NCBI GenBank assembly: GCA_015494485.1
Contig: WGBF01000324.1
Span: 1-17,870 of the forward strand
Reading direction: 5' to 3'
Source of the DNA: a bacterium
GTDB lineage: Bacteria; Calditrichota; Calditrichia; RBG-13-44-9; J042
Length of the DNA: 17,870 bases
Shown: piece by piece, positions 1-9,270 of the stretch
Layout: each line of letters starts with the position of its first letter
Numbering within the stretch: position 1 is the stretch's first letter
Made by a program: the position numbers and the translations under genes
The notes under the pieces: model-generated
Seen by the model: the letters and a program-made list of their open reading frames with translations, nothing else
Databases searched by the model: none
What the model was told of the DNA's origin: nothing

Positions 1-808
1 GGAACAAGATGACCAGCACGCTGTACGCAAACTCACGAGTTGGGGAATGGGCAATGCGTTCTGCCAGGTACAATACTTCTTCCGGAATGTTTCCGTACCA
101 GATGACCAGATATTGAGAGAAAAATTGATAAGCCCAGAAGATACTGAAGCCAAACATTAGCGTGGCCATATCCATATGGGCATGTTTAAATTCGCTGCCA
201 AATTCTTCCACAAACTGGTCATATCGCAAAAAGGTGATGATTCCGCCGAAAGCCAATGCCAAATAAAACGCTTCCACAAAGAAATACGCACCAAAGAGGG
301 TACTCAACCAGGGATAATCCAACCCCATCACCCAATCAAAGGCGATCAACGTCTGGGAAATAACGTAGCTAAACACATACAGCACTGCCCAGGTGTTCCG
401 GGAAGGCGCATCGCTCATGGAAGCCTTGGCATATTTCATCGCAACGAAAAAGGTAATCAAAAACATCACCACATGGCGTGCCACAAAAAACGGTGTGTTT
501 AACCAGGCCGTGGGATGATTCTGCCAGGGGTAATCGGCAATGCGGGGAATAAATACCAGAAACAAGAATCCAACCAACAAAATAAACGGATACGTTCCCA
601 GCAATTCTTTCCGGTAGGGTTTAATCCATTTACCCCCAACGATATCCGCAGCAGCGACAATCGCTAACGGGCCTTCAGCCAGGGCCACAAAGAACAGCAT
701 GTTAAACAACAGGCTGCCCTGTCCACCAAGATGCAACACATTTTCAATGATATAAAAGAGAACTGCCAGTCCTGCAAAGATACCAATTTGTTTTCCCAAA
801 CCACTCAT
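1..808 (-). CDS. actF: ActF, quinol:cytochrome c oxidoreductase membrane subunit (partial, 3' end off the window)
   Basis: The frame starts at ATG 808 and stays open to base 1, giving 269 N-terminal residues. ActF is one of the two large NrfD-like integral membrane subunits of alternative complex III, which oxidises quinol and passes electrons to periplasmic cytochromes. About seven to eight hydrophobic helices can be seen (for example near residues 7-23, 33-55, 70-91, 107-126, 139-159, 165-195 and 214-236). The stretch SQYLVIWYGNIPEE, encoded near 70-115, is a recognisable ActF hallmark. The start overlaps the actD stop by one base (TAATG), so translation is probably coupled. In known act operons actE usually sits between actD and actF; it is absent here. 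The C-terminal part cannot be seen. Confidence 0.9.
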   Translation of the reverse strand, partial: MSGLGKQIGIFAGLAVLFYIIENVLHLGGQGSLLFNMLFFVALAEGPLAIVAAADIVGGKWIKPYRKELLGTYPFILLVGFLFLVFIPRIADYPWQNHPTAWLNTPFFVARHVVMFLITFFVAMKYAKASMSDAPSRNTWAVLYVFSYVISQTLIAFDWVMGLDYPWLSTLFGAYFFVEAFYLALAFGGIITFLRYDQFVEEFGSEFKHAHMDMATLMFGFSIFWAYQFFSQYLVIWYGNIPEEVLYLAERIAHSPTREFAYSVLVILF

Positions 809-1251
809 TATGCACCCTCACCTTCAATTTCAATCACGAATTCATTGCCAAATTCTTCAGGTTCAATAATTTTGGAAATTTTCGGGAAACGCCCTAAAAG
901 GAAGAACCCTGTTAATGATGCCAGCGCACCAAACAAAATGGTTAATTCAAACGCAATCACAATAAACGGAGGGATAGAAATTAATGGTTTACCACTGGTA
1001 ATCAGGGGCCACGCCAAAACAGTACCAATAGTTAGGGCAAACCCGCTAATACACCCGGTAAGCCCCCCGCCGAGGGTGAAGAATTTTAGTTTACTGGGCT
1101 TGAAATACTTTTCCAGTTCATGATCCAGCTCATGATCGGGATTCGGCAATTTAACATTGACATTCTGGGGGGGTACCCCACTTTCCATGATTTTCTTGAA
1201 TTCTTTTAAGAAATCTTCCTTGTTATCAAATGTGAGGACTTTCTTTTTCAT
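808..1251 (-). CDS. actD: ActD, DUF3341 membrane subunit of alternative complex III
   Basis: This 147-residue protein has the ActD (DUF3341) layout: a short soluble N-terminal part, a transmembrane hairpin of two hydrophobic segments around residues 55-80 and 90-120, and an acidic C-terminal tail that includes RFPKISKIIEPEEFGNEF. ActD is a small accessory membrane subunit of ACIII; it binds no cofactor in the characterised complexes. It is somewhat short compared with typical ActD proteins of about 170-200 residues, as I recall them. The ATG at 1251 overlaps the actC stop by four bases (ATGA), and the stop overlaps the actF start by one base, so it sits inside a translationally coupled string. 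The identification rests on position plus family resemblance. Confidence 0.85.
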   Translation of the reverse strand: MKKKVLTFDNKEDFLKEFKKIMESGVPPQNVNVKLPNPDHELDHELEKYFKPSKLKFFTLGGGLTGCISGFALTIGTVLAWPLITSGKPLISIPPFIVIAFELTILFGALASLTGFFLLGRFPKISKIIEPEEFGNEFVIEIEGEGA

Positions 1252-2588
1252 TCTGCTTCCTCCTTCACCTCGGTAATTGCAATGGCGGGTAAGGTTTTGA
1301 CGAACAACAAGAACCAGGTTAAGAACCAGCCAAAACTACCCACGGTGATGGCAATTTCTGTTGCACTGGGTACGTAATGCCCAAATGCATACGGATCAAA
1401 ATCATGGGCCAGAGAAATCACCACAATATTAAACCGTTCCAGCCACATGCCAATATTTACAAAGAAGGACAATACCCACAAGTACCAGAGATTCCGCCGC
1501 AGTTTTTTAATAAACAACGTCCAGGGTAACACCGCATTGCAGAAGATCATCAACCAGTAGGTAAATTTGTAATCTCCGATCGCACGGAAAATAAATTGTT
1601 CTTTTTCGAATACGTTATGAGAATACATGGCCAGACCAAATTCCACCACATAGGCATAGGTCACAATCATGGCCGTAAAGAGCAGGAGTTTTGCGGCTTT
1701 TTCGTAATGATCCACGGTAATCACATTTTCCCATCGGAACATTTTTCGCATGGGGATGGTCAGGGTAAACACCATTGCCATTCCGGAGAAAATAGCACCT
1801 GCCACAAAGTACGGTGCAAAAATGGTGGTGTGCCATCCGGGAATAATCCCCATGGCGAAGTCCCAGGACACAACGGAGTGTACGGACAACACCAGCGGTG
1901 TGGCCAGGGCTGCCAGGTACTTATATATTTGATTGTAATGTTTCCATTCCCGGAAGCTCCCCGTCCAACCCAGAGAAAAGATGCTGTATAGTTTTTGGGG
2001 AATACCCTTTTTAATTCGTCGCATGATAGCCAGGTCAGGGATGAGCCCCACGTAGAAGAAAATCACACTGACCGTCAGGTAGGTACTTACTGCAAATACG
2101 TCCCATACCAGCGGTGAGCGGAAATTCACCCACAGGTAGCGCTGGGTAGGATACGGGAACAGCCAGTAGAAAAACCACACGCGACCCAGGTGAATTAACG
2201 GGAACAACCCGGCGGTCAACACGGCAAATACCGTCATGGCTTCTGCCGAGCGGTTAAACCGGCTCCGGAAGCGGGAACGGAACAAATACAAAATCGCCGA
2301 AATCAACGTTCCGGAGTGAGCAATACCAACCCAGAAGACAAAGTCTGTAATATAAGCGCCCCATCCAACCGGGTTGTTAATGCCGGCCATTCCCATACCG
2401 CGCCGAATCTGGATGGCCCATGCAACGGCGCCAATAATTAACATGGTTACGGTAATAGCCAGCCCGATATAATAAATAGGACGGGGTTTGCGCATGGACT
2501 CCAGAATTTCCACTTCCACCCTTTCGCGAAATGCTTTGGGGGGAAGTTCATGTAACGATGCTGAAGTAGCGCTATCATGCTTCTTCAT
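1248..2588 (-). CDS. actC: ActC, NrfD-like quinol-binding membrane subunit of alternative complex III
   Basis: This 446-residue polytopic membrane protein belongs to the NrfD/PsrC family. After a soluble N-terminus of about 35 residues there are roughly ten hydrophobic helices, as expected for ActC. Conserved-looking loops include NPVGWGAYITDFVFWVGIAH and HLGRVWFFYWLFPYP. In ACIII, ActC docks under the iron-sulfur domain of ActB and forms a quinol oxidation site near the periplasmic side. Its length is normal for the family. The start at 2588 lies 14 bases inside the 3' end of actB, and the stop overlaps actD by four bases, so actB, actC and actD should be made from one message. No internal defect is seen. 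Confidence 0.93.
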   Translation of the reverse strand: MKKHDSATSASLHELPPKAFRERVEVEILESMRKPRPIYYIGLAITVTMLIIGAVAWAIQIRRGMGMAGINNPVGWGAYITDFVFWVGIAHSGTLISAILYLFRSRFRSRFNRSAEAMTVFAVLTAGLFPLIHLGRVWFFYWLFPYPTQRYLWVNFRSPLVWDVFAVSTYLTVSVIFFYVGLIPDLAIMRRIKKGIPQKLYSIFSLGWTGSFREWKHYNQIYKYLAALATPLVLSVHSVVSWDFAMGIIPGWHTTIFAPYFVAGAIFSGMAMVFTLTIPMRKMFRWENVITVDHYEKAAKLLLFTAMIVTYAYVVEFGLAMYSHNVFEKEQFIFRAIGDYKFTYWLMIFCNAVLPWTLFIKKLRRNLWYLWVLSFFVNIGMWLERFNIVVISLAHDFDPYAFGHYVPSATEIAITVGSFGWFLTWFLLFVKTLPAIAITEVKEEAE

Positions 2589-5436
2589 CTTTAATCTCCT
2601 CTTTCCGCAAATAATAAACTCCTGGTTCTACACCCATACTTTCAAGTGCTCTAAAGGACCGATCAGAATGTGCTAATTGCGTAACTCTGGCCTGCTCATC
2701 CAGTAAATTCCCGAAGGTAATGGCTTCTGCCGGACAGGTTTGTGCGCAGGCCGGTACCACTTCGCCGTCCCGAATCTTGCGTTTTTCATCCTTTGCCACA
2801 TCCCGCGCGGCACGAATCCGATGGTAACAGAAGGTACATTTTTCCATTACGCCACCATTCCGGACGTACACATCGGGATTCAGCATGCGTTCCATGGTTT
2901 CCGGCCATTGCGGCGGGAACCAGTTGAAGCGGCGGACCTTATATGGGCAGTTGTTATGGCAATACCGGGTACCCACACACCGGTTATAAACCATCACATT
3001 CAAACCCTCATCATTATGCATGGTGGCAAATACCGGACACACGGATTCGCACGGTGCATTTTCACACTGCTGACACAGCATGACGGTAAAATGCATTTCT
3101 TTATCGGGATTTTCACCATAGAACGGCTCGATGCGAATCCAGGACATCTCCCGACCCTTCAGGTGTTCTTCTTCGCCAACCATGGGTACATTGTTTTCAA
3201 TGTAACATGCAGCCACACAGGCGGAACATCCCACACATTTTTCCAGATCAATCACCATACCCCAGCGATATTCCGGGTGATGATGTTCCGGGTACAGCGT
3301 AGCTCTCACTTCATTATGATGACTGAGTTCTTTTTCCAGATCCTCATAGGTCTCAGGGAAGATTTCCCGTTTTTCCCCTTCTTCCATAGAGCCAGCAAGG
3401 ATGGGGATTTTTACCTGTGCACCTGTTTTTTCCAGTTTGACATTGTTAATAACAGCCAGTACTTCTCCGGTAGCCGCATCCCGGCTCAACACATTGGCCG
3501 GAATTTGGTCCATATGAACAGTAGCCACATGCCCGTTCAAGCCCGGTTGGACCTTTACCGGAAATTTAAATTGTTGATTATTAATGGAGAACGACACTTC
3601 ATCTTTATCCTTAACACCCAGTTCCTGCGCCCATTCATCAGAGACCGAAATCCAGGATCCGTAGGTAATGGTTGTTAACGGATCGGGCAATTCCGGCGTT
3701 AACGGTAACTGTTTACTCCGACCGTCATACATCCGTAAGGATGGCACGGCAAACAGCACCGAACCACCCGCCGGTGCGTTTAACGACGCTTTTTTCAGTA
3801 AGGAAGCCGCGGCAGCCGCATTTAAGCGAAGGGTTTCGCGTTGTGCGGGAAGCAGGGCATAACCTTTCTTTAAAAATTCGTCCACAGCCGCGTCACTGCC
3901 CAGCAATTCTTTCCACCGGGCAAACAGCCATTCCTGATAGGTCAAATTGGGCTGCTGTCCCCGCATCAGGGCAATTAAGGTTAACAGAATATCGCCTTCG
4001 CTGCGGGTATCGTACAGCGGTTCCAGGGTAGGTTGAATGACATTGAGAATGTTCTTACGCGGTTGCGCATCTCCCCAGCTTTCCAGGGCATGGGACAACG
4101 GCAACACAATATCGGCAACGGCGGTGGTTTCATTGGGTAAATCCGAAATGGCTACCACCAGATCGGCTTTCCCAAGGGCTTTACCAAACAATTCGCCATC
4201 GGTTAATTGGCCCACCGGATTGGTCCGGGCAAGGAATACCACCCCGACAACGCCATTGTTTAATTGATTCCGCAATTCCGCCATATCGTTTTCAGATCCA
4301 ACGCCATCAAATCCTTCACTGGCATCAAAACGAATGGATTCCCCAATTAACCCCAGGGTCCATTGCAACAATGCGGTTAACGACGCTGTCAAAAGCCCAT
4401 TGGCATTTCCCAGGCTCACTCCACCAGAGATGACCATCGGACGCTTGGCACCGGACAATGCGGTGGCCAATTTATTTAGTGCTTTTACACTCAGGCCACT
4501 TTTCTCAGCCGCCTGATTGGCACTCACATCCGGAATTTGGTCCAGAATATTTTGCGGCAAACGGTTGCGAACCAGATTATTGGCAGTTAAATGATGAATC
4601 AGAAAACTCAGAACATAGGGTTCGCTGCCGGTTTTAATGGTGAAGCGCTTATTGGCTTTGAAGCCGGTTAATGAGGCATGCGGTTCCAGATGATACCAGC
4701 GGAAATGCCCTTTTTCTTTGGCATGCGTGATTTGCTTAATAAAATTCACCGGGCTGACAAACGTTTCCAGAATATCGGCACCAAACGTTATCAACACATC
4801 CGCCGCTTCAACATCATACTGGGGAATATCATCCACACCAATCGTTTCCCGATAGCCTTTGCGTAAGTTCGCATGGGCAATCTTTTCGTAATGCGGTGCA
4901 ACTTCTACCCCGGTTGCCTTGGAAAATTCGTTGAACAGGACCTTTAATGAGCCTGTGGTTTGCCCGGAAAGATAAACGTGTTTTTTATTGGAATTTTTGA
5001 GTGCTTTTGTTATTTAGGCAAATGCGGTATCCCAGCTAATGGGAGCAAATGCGCCTTCTCCCATCTTTTTCATGGGTTGACGGAAGCGGTCCGGATGATA
5101 CAGTCGCATGATAGAGGATTGTCCCCGCAAGCACAGTGCCCCATCATTTACCGGATGCCCTTCCAACCCTTCCAGCTTTATGGGACTATTCTGACGTTGC
5201 AGCTTGCCATTTTTCTCCTTCGGGAGTTTTTCCATGACTTTAACGGAAACACCACAATTGGCCGGGCATTCCGTACAGGTAGAACTAATGTAATGCGCCA
5301 ACCCCGGCACAATGCCGTCTTCCGGCGGAATTAAATACGGAATTAACTTTTCAGTCCCCTTTTCAACACCACAAGAAGATAACAGCGTGGCACTGGAGGC
5401 CATCCCAAGTACTTTTAAGAAATCACGACGTTTCAT
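2575..5436 (-). pseudogene. actB: ActB, molybdopterin-like and Fe-S subunit of alternative complex III, interrupted by an in-frame TAA
   Basis: One reading frame of 953 codons, counting the internal stop, runs from ATG 5436 (GGAGG at 5443-5447, 6 bases upstream) to the TGA at 2575-2577, broken only by a TAA at 5014-5016 (codon 141). The N-terminus has a Tat twin-arginine signal (KRRDFLK) and a lipobox-like LSSC (Cys22). Next comes the catalytically inactive molybdopterin-oxidoreductase-like domain with Cys54, 57, 61 and 102. The C-terminal ferredoxin-like domain (from about residue 725) starts with CVGCSACVAAC at Cys734 and has four cysteine clusters ending in CAQTCPAEAITFG. ActB relays electrons from ActC towards the ActA hemes. 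Sequence typical of the family resumes directly after the stop (HVYLSGQTTGS), so no frame shift is involved. No ATG restart follows soon; a GTG at 4836 is too far inside the domain to rescue it. It is either a real nonsense mutation or a sequence error. Confidence 0.9.
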
Positions 5437-5456
5437 TGAATTCCTCCAATATCCTT

Positions 5457-5978
5457 CTATTGATGACAGGTCCAACAATCAGTAGGTGCTTGATTTGCCC
5501 GGTGGCATTGCACGCAAAAACCCATATCCAGGGTGCGTGTTTGACGGGCAGTGGTCATCATTTCCACCTGACCATGACACACGGCACAATCCACTCCGGC
5601 ACGGATATGGGGTTTATGCCGAAAACCAACATTCGCATGTTCACGAAAACGGGTGTGGACCTTAATCCAGGGAATGGGTTCTTTATTCTTCCAATAATTC
5701 AACAGCTTTTTCACTTCAGGACGATCCGTTGCGGTGGTTTCATGACAATCCACACACACTTTCACCGCCGGGACCGTGGCATACCGTGATTTACTGGCAT
5801 ATTGGTGGCAGTATTGACAATCCAGATTCAAATTCGATGCGTGAATATAATGGGGGAATTCGATAGGCTGTTTGGGCGTGGCCAGATAATTTTGCCAATA
5901 CCAGGCCAACACCAACACAATTGCCACAAAGGAAACAAAATGACCCACAATTGCCAGAGGAATGAGTTTGTCCTTCAC
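5457..5978 (-). CDS. actA: ActA, membrane-anchored pentaheme cytochrome c of alternative complex III
   Basis: This 173-residue protein has one N-terminal transmembrane anchor (residues about 6-27) and five CXXCH heme c motifs at Cys54, 75, 131, 155 and 168, the last one three residues from the end region (CWTCHQ). Five hemes in a small anchored periplasmic protein match ActA. It takes electrons from ActB and passes them to the monoheme partner or directly to an oxidase. The start is GTG at 5978, supported by AAGAGGAG at 5987-5994 with an 8-base spacer; no ATG fits better. It lies 36 bases after the upstream membrane cytochrome gene and 20 bases before the actB start. Confidence 0.93.
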   Translation of the reverse strand: MKDKLIPLAIVGHFVSFVAIVLVLAWYWQNYLATPKQPIEFPHYIHASNLNLDCQYCHQYASKSRYATVPAVKVCVDCHETTATDRPEVKKLLNYWKNKEPIPWIKVHTRFREHANVGFRHKPHIRAGVDCAVCHGQVEMMTTARQTRTLDMGFCVQCHRANQAPTDCWTCHQ

Positions 5979-6014
5979 GCCGTTTTCTCCTCTTAAATTT
6001 CTTGTTCGCTTATT

Positions 6015-7319
6015 CTATTTCTTTCCCTGTGAACGTTTCTTGTATTCTTCCAACAAATATTTTACTACGGATTCAGCCTGCATTTTGGTTAAGCCCTGGG
6101 CAGGCATGGGCGGATAATCAGGATTAATCTTCCGCGGGTTCATCACAAAATCGACCATCGCATCGGGATTATCCACATATTTACCCAATACCTCCATATA
6201 GGGAGGGCCAACCAGACGCCTGTCAAACTGGTGGCAGGCAATACATTTTTTCTGGAATATCTCCTGCCCCACAGCAATGGACGGGCCCGCTTCGCCTTTG
6301 GCCATTTCCCGCTCCATTTTCAGTTGCTCTTCGGCTTCCTGCGCCTTGGTAAACAAAAACTTTAACTGCTCCTGAATAGCCGTGGCCTGAGCGTAATAAT
6401 GGCTCAACAACAAAAACAACGTTGCCACAATAAACAACGGAAAGGCATATCCGCTTAATTTCAGATTTTTATTTTTCAGCAGATAATACAGAAATAGCGC
6501 CACCAACAGCAAAATCAAGATAAAGGCAACAGAGGCATTAAACACAGCCGCGGTTTTGGCAATACGGGGCAAAATGTACAAATCCCATACCACAAACACC
6601 GGCAGCGCCATGGTTAAGCCCAGCGCATTCCCCCCGAAAAACCGCCGGTAAAAATCCGCCAAGTCACTATCCAGATCGCTTCGGCCACCGCTCCACACAA
6701 AGGAAAAGAACAGAATGGCAACTGACGTCAGCGCACCGGCAAAGAAAATAAAGAACAACAGCCGAACAAACACGGTGGCAGAGAACAGGAAAGGAATTAC
6801 CGTATGGACATAAGGCCATTTTTCTGGAAGCAGCACCAGGCTGGTGGTACCAATATACCCCCACACACCTAAAAACAGAAAGGTTTGGGCTAAACCGGAT
6901 GCAATTCGGTACGATTTTTCATTGGCTTCGATGTCGGCGGCTGCCCGGTAAGCCAGATAGGCAAAAAACAACCCCAGAAAGGTAAAAATAGTTGTATTTA
7001 TAAAAAACTTCAGCGCATTCATTTCCGTGCCGTACAGAATCTGCGCATACGCCACACCCAATACCAGTAACGGCAAAACGCCCAACAAAATAATTTGGGC
7101 CCAACTGCCGTTAAAAAAACGGGTTATATCCTGAGATGCCTTGATATCCGAAGGAATATTATTCGCTTTTCCCCGTAAATTGAGCGTAAATGCAAACAAC
7201 AGGGAACCAAATTGAATAGCAAGATAGGGGATGACAATGAGGGAGATGATGACAGTGAGATACTCGGCAATGACAAGATGGTCAGCTCTCGGTTGCGCGA
7301 TAAGCGATTCCAAATTCAT
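6015..7319 (-). CDS. Polytopic membrane protein with C-terminal monoheme cytochrome c domain, first gene of the ACIII operon
   Basis: This 434-residue protein has two parts. Residues 1-310 hold about eight hydrophobic helices (near 15-47, 72-96, 103-124, 136-164, 172-206, 231-250, 256-281 and 288-309), with a histidine at position 14 just before the first. I do not recognise this membrane domain. After a charged linker (311-345) comes a class I cytochrome c domain with CIACH at 359-363 and a probable axial methionine at 405 in PPMPAQGL. The signal-less N-terminus and helix count should place the heme domain in the periplasm. It is the first gene of the operon (AGGAG just upstream of ATG 7319), 36 bases before actA. 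It may act as electron acceptor of ACIII in place of the missing ActE; that is inference. The membrane domain could alternatively bind heme b or be only an anchor. Confidence 0.8.
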   Translation of the reverse strand: MNLESLIAQPRADHLVIAEYLTVIISLIVIPYLAIQFGSLLFAFTLNLRGKANNIPSDIKASQDITRFFNGSWAQIILLGVLPLLVLGVAYAQILYGTEMNALKFFINTTIFTFLGLFFAYLAYRAAADIEANEKSYRIASGLAQTFLFLGVWGYIGTTSLVLLPEKWPYVHTVIPFLFSATVFVRLLFFIFFAGALTSVAILFFSFVWSGGRSDLDSDLADFYRRFFGGNALGLTMALPVFVVWDLYILPRIAKTAAVFNASVAFILILLLVALFLYYLLKNKNLKLSGYAFPLFIVATLFLLLSHYYAQATAIQEQLKFLFTKAQEAEEQLKMEREMAKGEAGPSIAVGQEIFQKKCIACHQFDRRLVGPPYMEVLGKYVDNPDAMVDFVMNPRKINPDYPPMPAQGLTKMQAESVVKYLLEEYKKRSQGKK

Positions 7320-7494
7320 TATTACCTCTCCTGCATTTTAAAGTTGCAGCCTTTTCTTTCTACGAATTCCAATAAATTAAAAGAAAAAACGAAATAATCA
7401 AGAAACAAAAGAAAATTATTAACGTTTAAAAAAGATTACTTTAAAAACAGGTGAGAATATAGTGAAGCAGGAATATTTTTTCAAACAAAAAACT
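7320..7494 (-). promoter_or_regulatory. AT-rich leader and likely promoter region of the ACIII operon
   Basis: This very AT-rich stretch separates the pntB terminator from the first ACIII gene, both on the minus strand, so the operon promoter should be here. A strong ribosome binding site (AGGAGAGG on the minus strand, about 7324-7331) precedes ATG 7319. I could not settle on one convincing -35/-10 pair because the region is rich in T tracts. No open reading frame or clear operator is visible. Confidence 0.45.
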
Positions 7495-7539
7495 GGAAAA
7501 AATTTTCATCGGGCACCGGTAACCCGGCACCCGATGAAA
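7495..7539 (-). terminator. Rho-independent terminator of the pnt operon
   Basis: On the minus strand, eight bases after the pntB stop, TTTCATCGGGTGCCGG pairs with CCGGTGCCCGATGAAA around a four-base loop (GTTA). The 16-bp stem is complete if two central G-U wobbles are counted (arms 7524-7539 and 7504-7519). A run of T follows directly (A tract on the plus strand at 7497-7502). This is a textbook intrinsic terminator. It makes pntAA-pntAB-pntB a unit separate from the downstream ACIII genes. Confidence 0.9.
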
Positions 7540-7546
7540 TACCGCG

Positions 7547-8968
7547 TTATCCTTCCTTCAATGCATTAATAATTTCCTGCACCATCTGCTTTCCGTCACC
7601 GAACAGCATCAGGGTATTGTCCATAGCAAACAACGGATTGGGGATACCTGCAAAACCGGGGCTCAAACTCCGTTTAATCACCACCACCGTTTTAGCCTTG
7701 TCCACTTCAATAATGGGCATACCGGCGATGGGACTGTTGGGATCGGTTTTGGCCAGCGGATTCACCACGTCATTGGCACCCAGCACAATGGCCACATCCA
7801 CCTGCTCCATTTGCGGATTGATTTCATCCATTTCCTTCAATTTGTCGTAGGGAATATCCGCTTCGGCCAGCAATACGTTCATGTGCCCCGGCATACGGCC
7901 TGCCACCGGGTGAATGGCAAATTCTACCGTAACGCCTTTGGACTCCAGCAGGTTGAATAAATCCCGCACGGCATGCTGGGCCTGAGCTACCGCCATACCG
8001 TACCCCGGCACAATCACCACCCGGCGGGCGCTTTCCAGCAGCATGGCCACTTCTTCCGGCGAAGTTGCTTTGACTTTTCCGGCGTAAATATCACCTTCTT
8101 TTTCCGTTTCCTGCACCTCGCCAAACCCGCCGAACAGCACGTTCAGCAGGCTGCGGTTCATGGCCTTACACATGATGTTGGTCAGGATAACACCAGATGC
8201 GCCAACCAGGGAACCGGCGATAATCAGCACGTTGTTCATCAACACAAAGCCCGTTGCTGCCGCTGCCAGACCGGAGTAAGAGTTCAACAGCGCAATGACC
8301 ACCGGCATATCCGCACCGCCAATCGGCACCACCAGGAGAACACCCAGTACGGAGGCGATGGCAACCATGTACCAGTAATTGGTTGTAATCTCCGGTCGTA
8401 CCACAATCATGTAGGCGAAAAACAAGGCACCGGCTAAAATCAAAATTTTAACAATTTGTTCGCCGGTATATCGCACGGGTTTTTCGGTGACCAGTCCTTG
8501 CAATTTCCCAAACGCCACCAGACTACCCCAGAAGGTTACCGCACCAATAATGCCGGAAGCAGCAGTAGAGATGGTGAATTCCGGATTGTTTAACAATGCC
8601 GCGGAGGCAGCATCACCGGCCTGCGCTTTACTTAATACTTCCAGCAATGCGGCACCGGCCACCAGCACGGAGGCACCGCCACCAAATCCGTTGTACAACC
8701 CAACCAGCTGGGGCATGGCGGTCATTTTAATCTTAATGGCCAGAATTGCCCCGATGGCACCACCAATTACAAATCCGATAAAGATAGTTCTATAATCAAC
8801 AATATCCCCTTCGAAGAGGGTAACAACAATGGCAATCAACATTCCCAGGGCTCCCAGCAAATTACCCCGCACGGCCGTCCGGGGATGCGAAAGCCCCTTC
8901 AATCCGTAAATAAACAACACGGAAGCCACAAGATACGCAAGGTCCACAAATTCTTTTGATAGCGTCAT
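7547..8968 (-). CDS. pntB: NAD(P) transhydrogenase subunit beta (PntB)
   Basis: This 473-residue protein has the full PntB architecture. The first half is membrane domain II with many hydrophobic helices and the glycine-rich LVGLYNGFGGGAS. The last 180 residues are the NADP-binding domain III, with GYGMAVAQAQHAV, VAGRMPGHMNVLLAEADIPY, GANDVVNP, KRSLSPGFAGIPNPLF and a closing LFGDGKQMVQEI. The enzyme couples proton entry to hydride transfer from NADH to NADP+, supplying NADPH. It lies 3 bases after pntAB, with AAAGGAC upstream of ATG 8968. All the binding motifs appear intact. The gene ends at a strong intrinsic terminator. Confidence 0.97.
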   Translation of the reverse strand: MTLSKEFVDLAYLVASVLFIYGLKGLSHPRTAVRGNLLGALGMLIAIVVTLFEGDIVDYRTIFIGFVIGGAIGAILAIKIKMTAMPQLVGLYNGFGGGASVLVAGAALLEVLSKAQAGDAASAALLNNPEFTISTAASGIIGAVTFWGSLVAFGKLQGLVTEKPVRYTGEQIVKILILAGALFFAYMIVVRPEITTNYWYMVAIASVLGVLLVVPIGGADMPVVIALLNSYSGLAAAATGFVLMNNVLIIAGSLVGASGVILTNIMCKAMNRSLLNVLFGGFGEVQETEKEGDIYAGKVKATSPEEVAMLLESARRVVIVPGYGMAVAQAQHAVRDLFNLLESKGVTVEFAIHPVAGRMPGHMNVLLAEADIPYDKLKEMDEINPQMEQVDVAIVLGANDVVNPLAKTDPNSPIAGMPIIEVDKAKTVVVIKRSLSPGFAGIPNPLFAMDNTLMLFGDGKQMVQEIINALKEG

Positions 8969-8971
8969 GGC

Positions 8972-9253
8972 TCAGTCCTTTCTTTTAAACATTTCCAACA
9001 TTCGATGAGTTACCATAAAACCACCGACAACATTGATGGTTGCGAAAATAACAGCAATTAGCCCTAAATACATGGTGACTTCGGTTTGTTTGGTGCCGGC
9101 GGAAATAATGGCACCGATAATCGTAATGCCGGAAATGGCATTGGAACCAGACATTAATGGGGTGTGCAAAATAGGCGGTACTTTGGTAATCACTTCAAAA
9201 CCCACAAATATGGCCAGGACGAATACCGTTAGTACCATCATGAAATTTTCCAT
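8972..9253 (-). CDS. pntAB: NAD(P) transhydrogenase subunit alpha part 2 (PntAB), small membrane subunit
   Basis: This protein of 93 residues has three hydrophobic helices and a short charged end (MFKRKD). It matches the separate alpha-2 subunit that completes membrane domain II of three-subunit transhydrogenases. I place the start at ATG 9253, because AAGGAGG at 9261-9267 stands 7 bases upstream. A longer frame from ATG 9274 overlaps the pntAA stop, but the ribosome binding site would then be inside the coding region. Characteristic sequence includes PLMSGSNAISGITIIGA. The stop is 3 bases from pntB. Confidence 0.93.
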   Translation of the reverse strand: MENFMMVLTVFVLAIFVGFEVITKVPPILHTPLMSGSNAISGITIIGAIISAGTKQTEVTMYLGLIAVIFATINVVGGFMVTHRMLEMFKRKD

Positions 9254-9270
9254 GGTCAGTCCTCCTTGGT

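Noticed and set aside
1596..1991. Long plus-strand open frames opposite the act genes, and others opposite E1 and hsdM.
   Set aside because: They are reverse-strand shadows of well-supported genes, lack ribosome binding sites, and give histidine- or cysteine-rich translations typical of antisense frames.
2575..4836. A separate gene starting at GTG 4836 (753 residues).
   Set aside because: The same frame continues upstream without a stop for 59 more codons and reads as ActB up to the TAA at 5014. The GTG lies inside the molybdopterin-like domain.
5014..5016. Recoding of the actB stop as a special amino acid.
   Set aside because: The codon is TAA, which is used neither for selenocysteine nor for pyrrolysine. 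No recoding hairpin was noticed after it.
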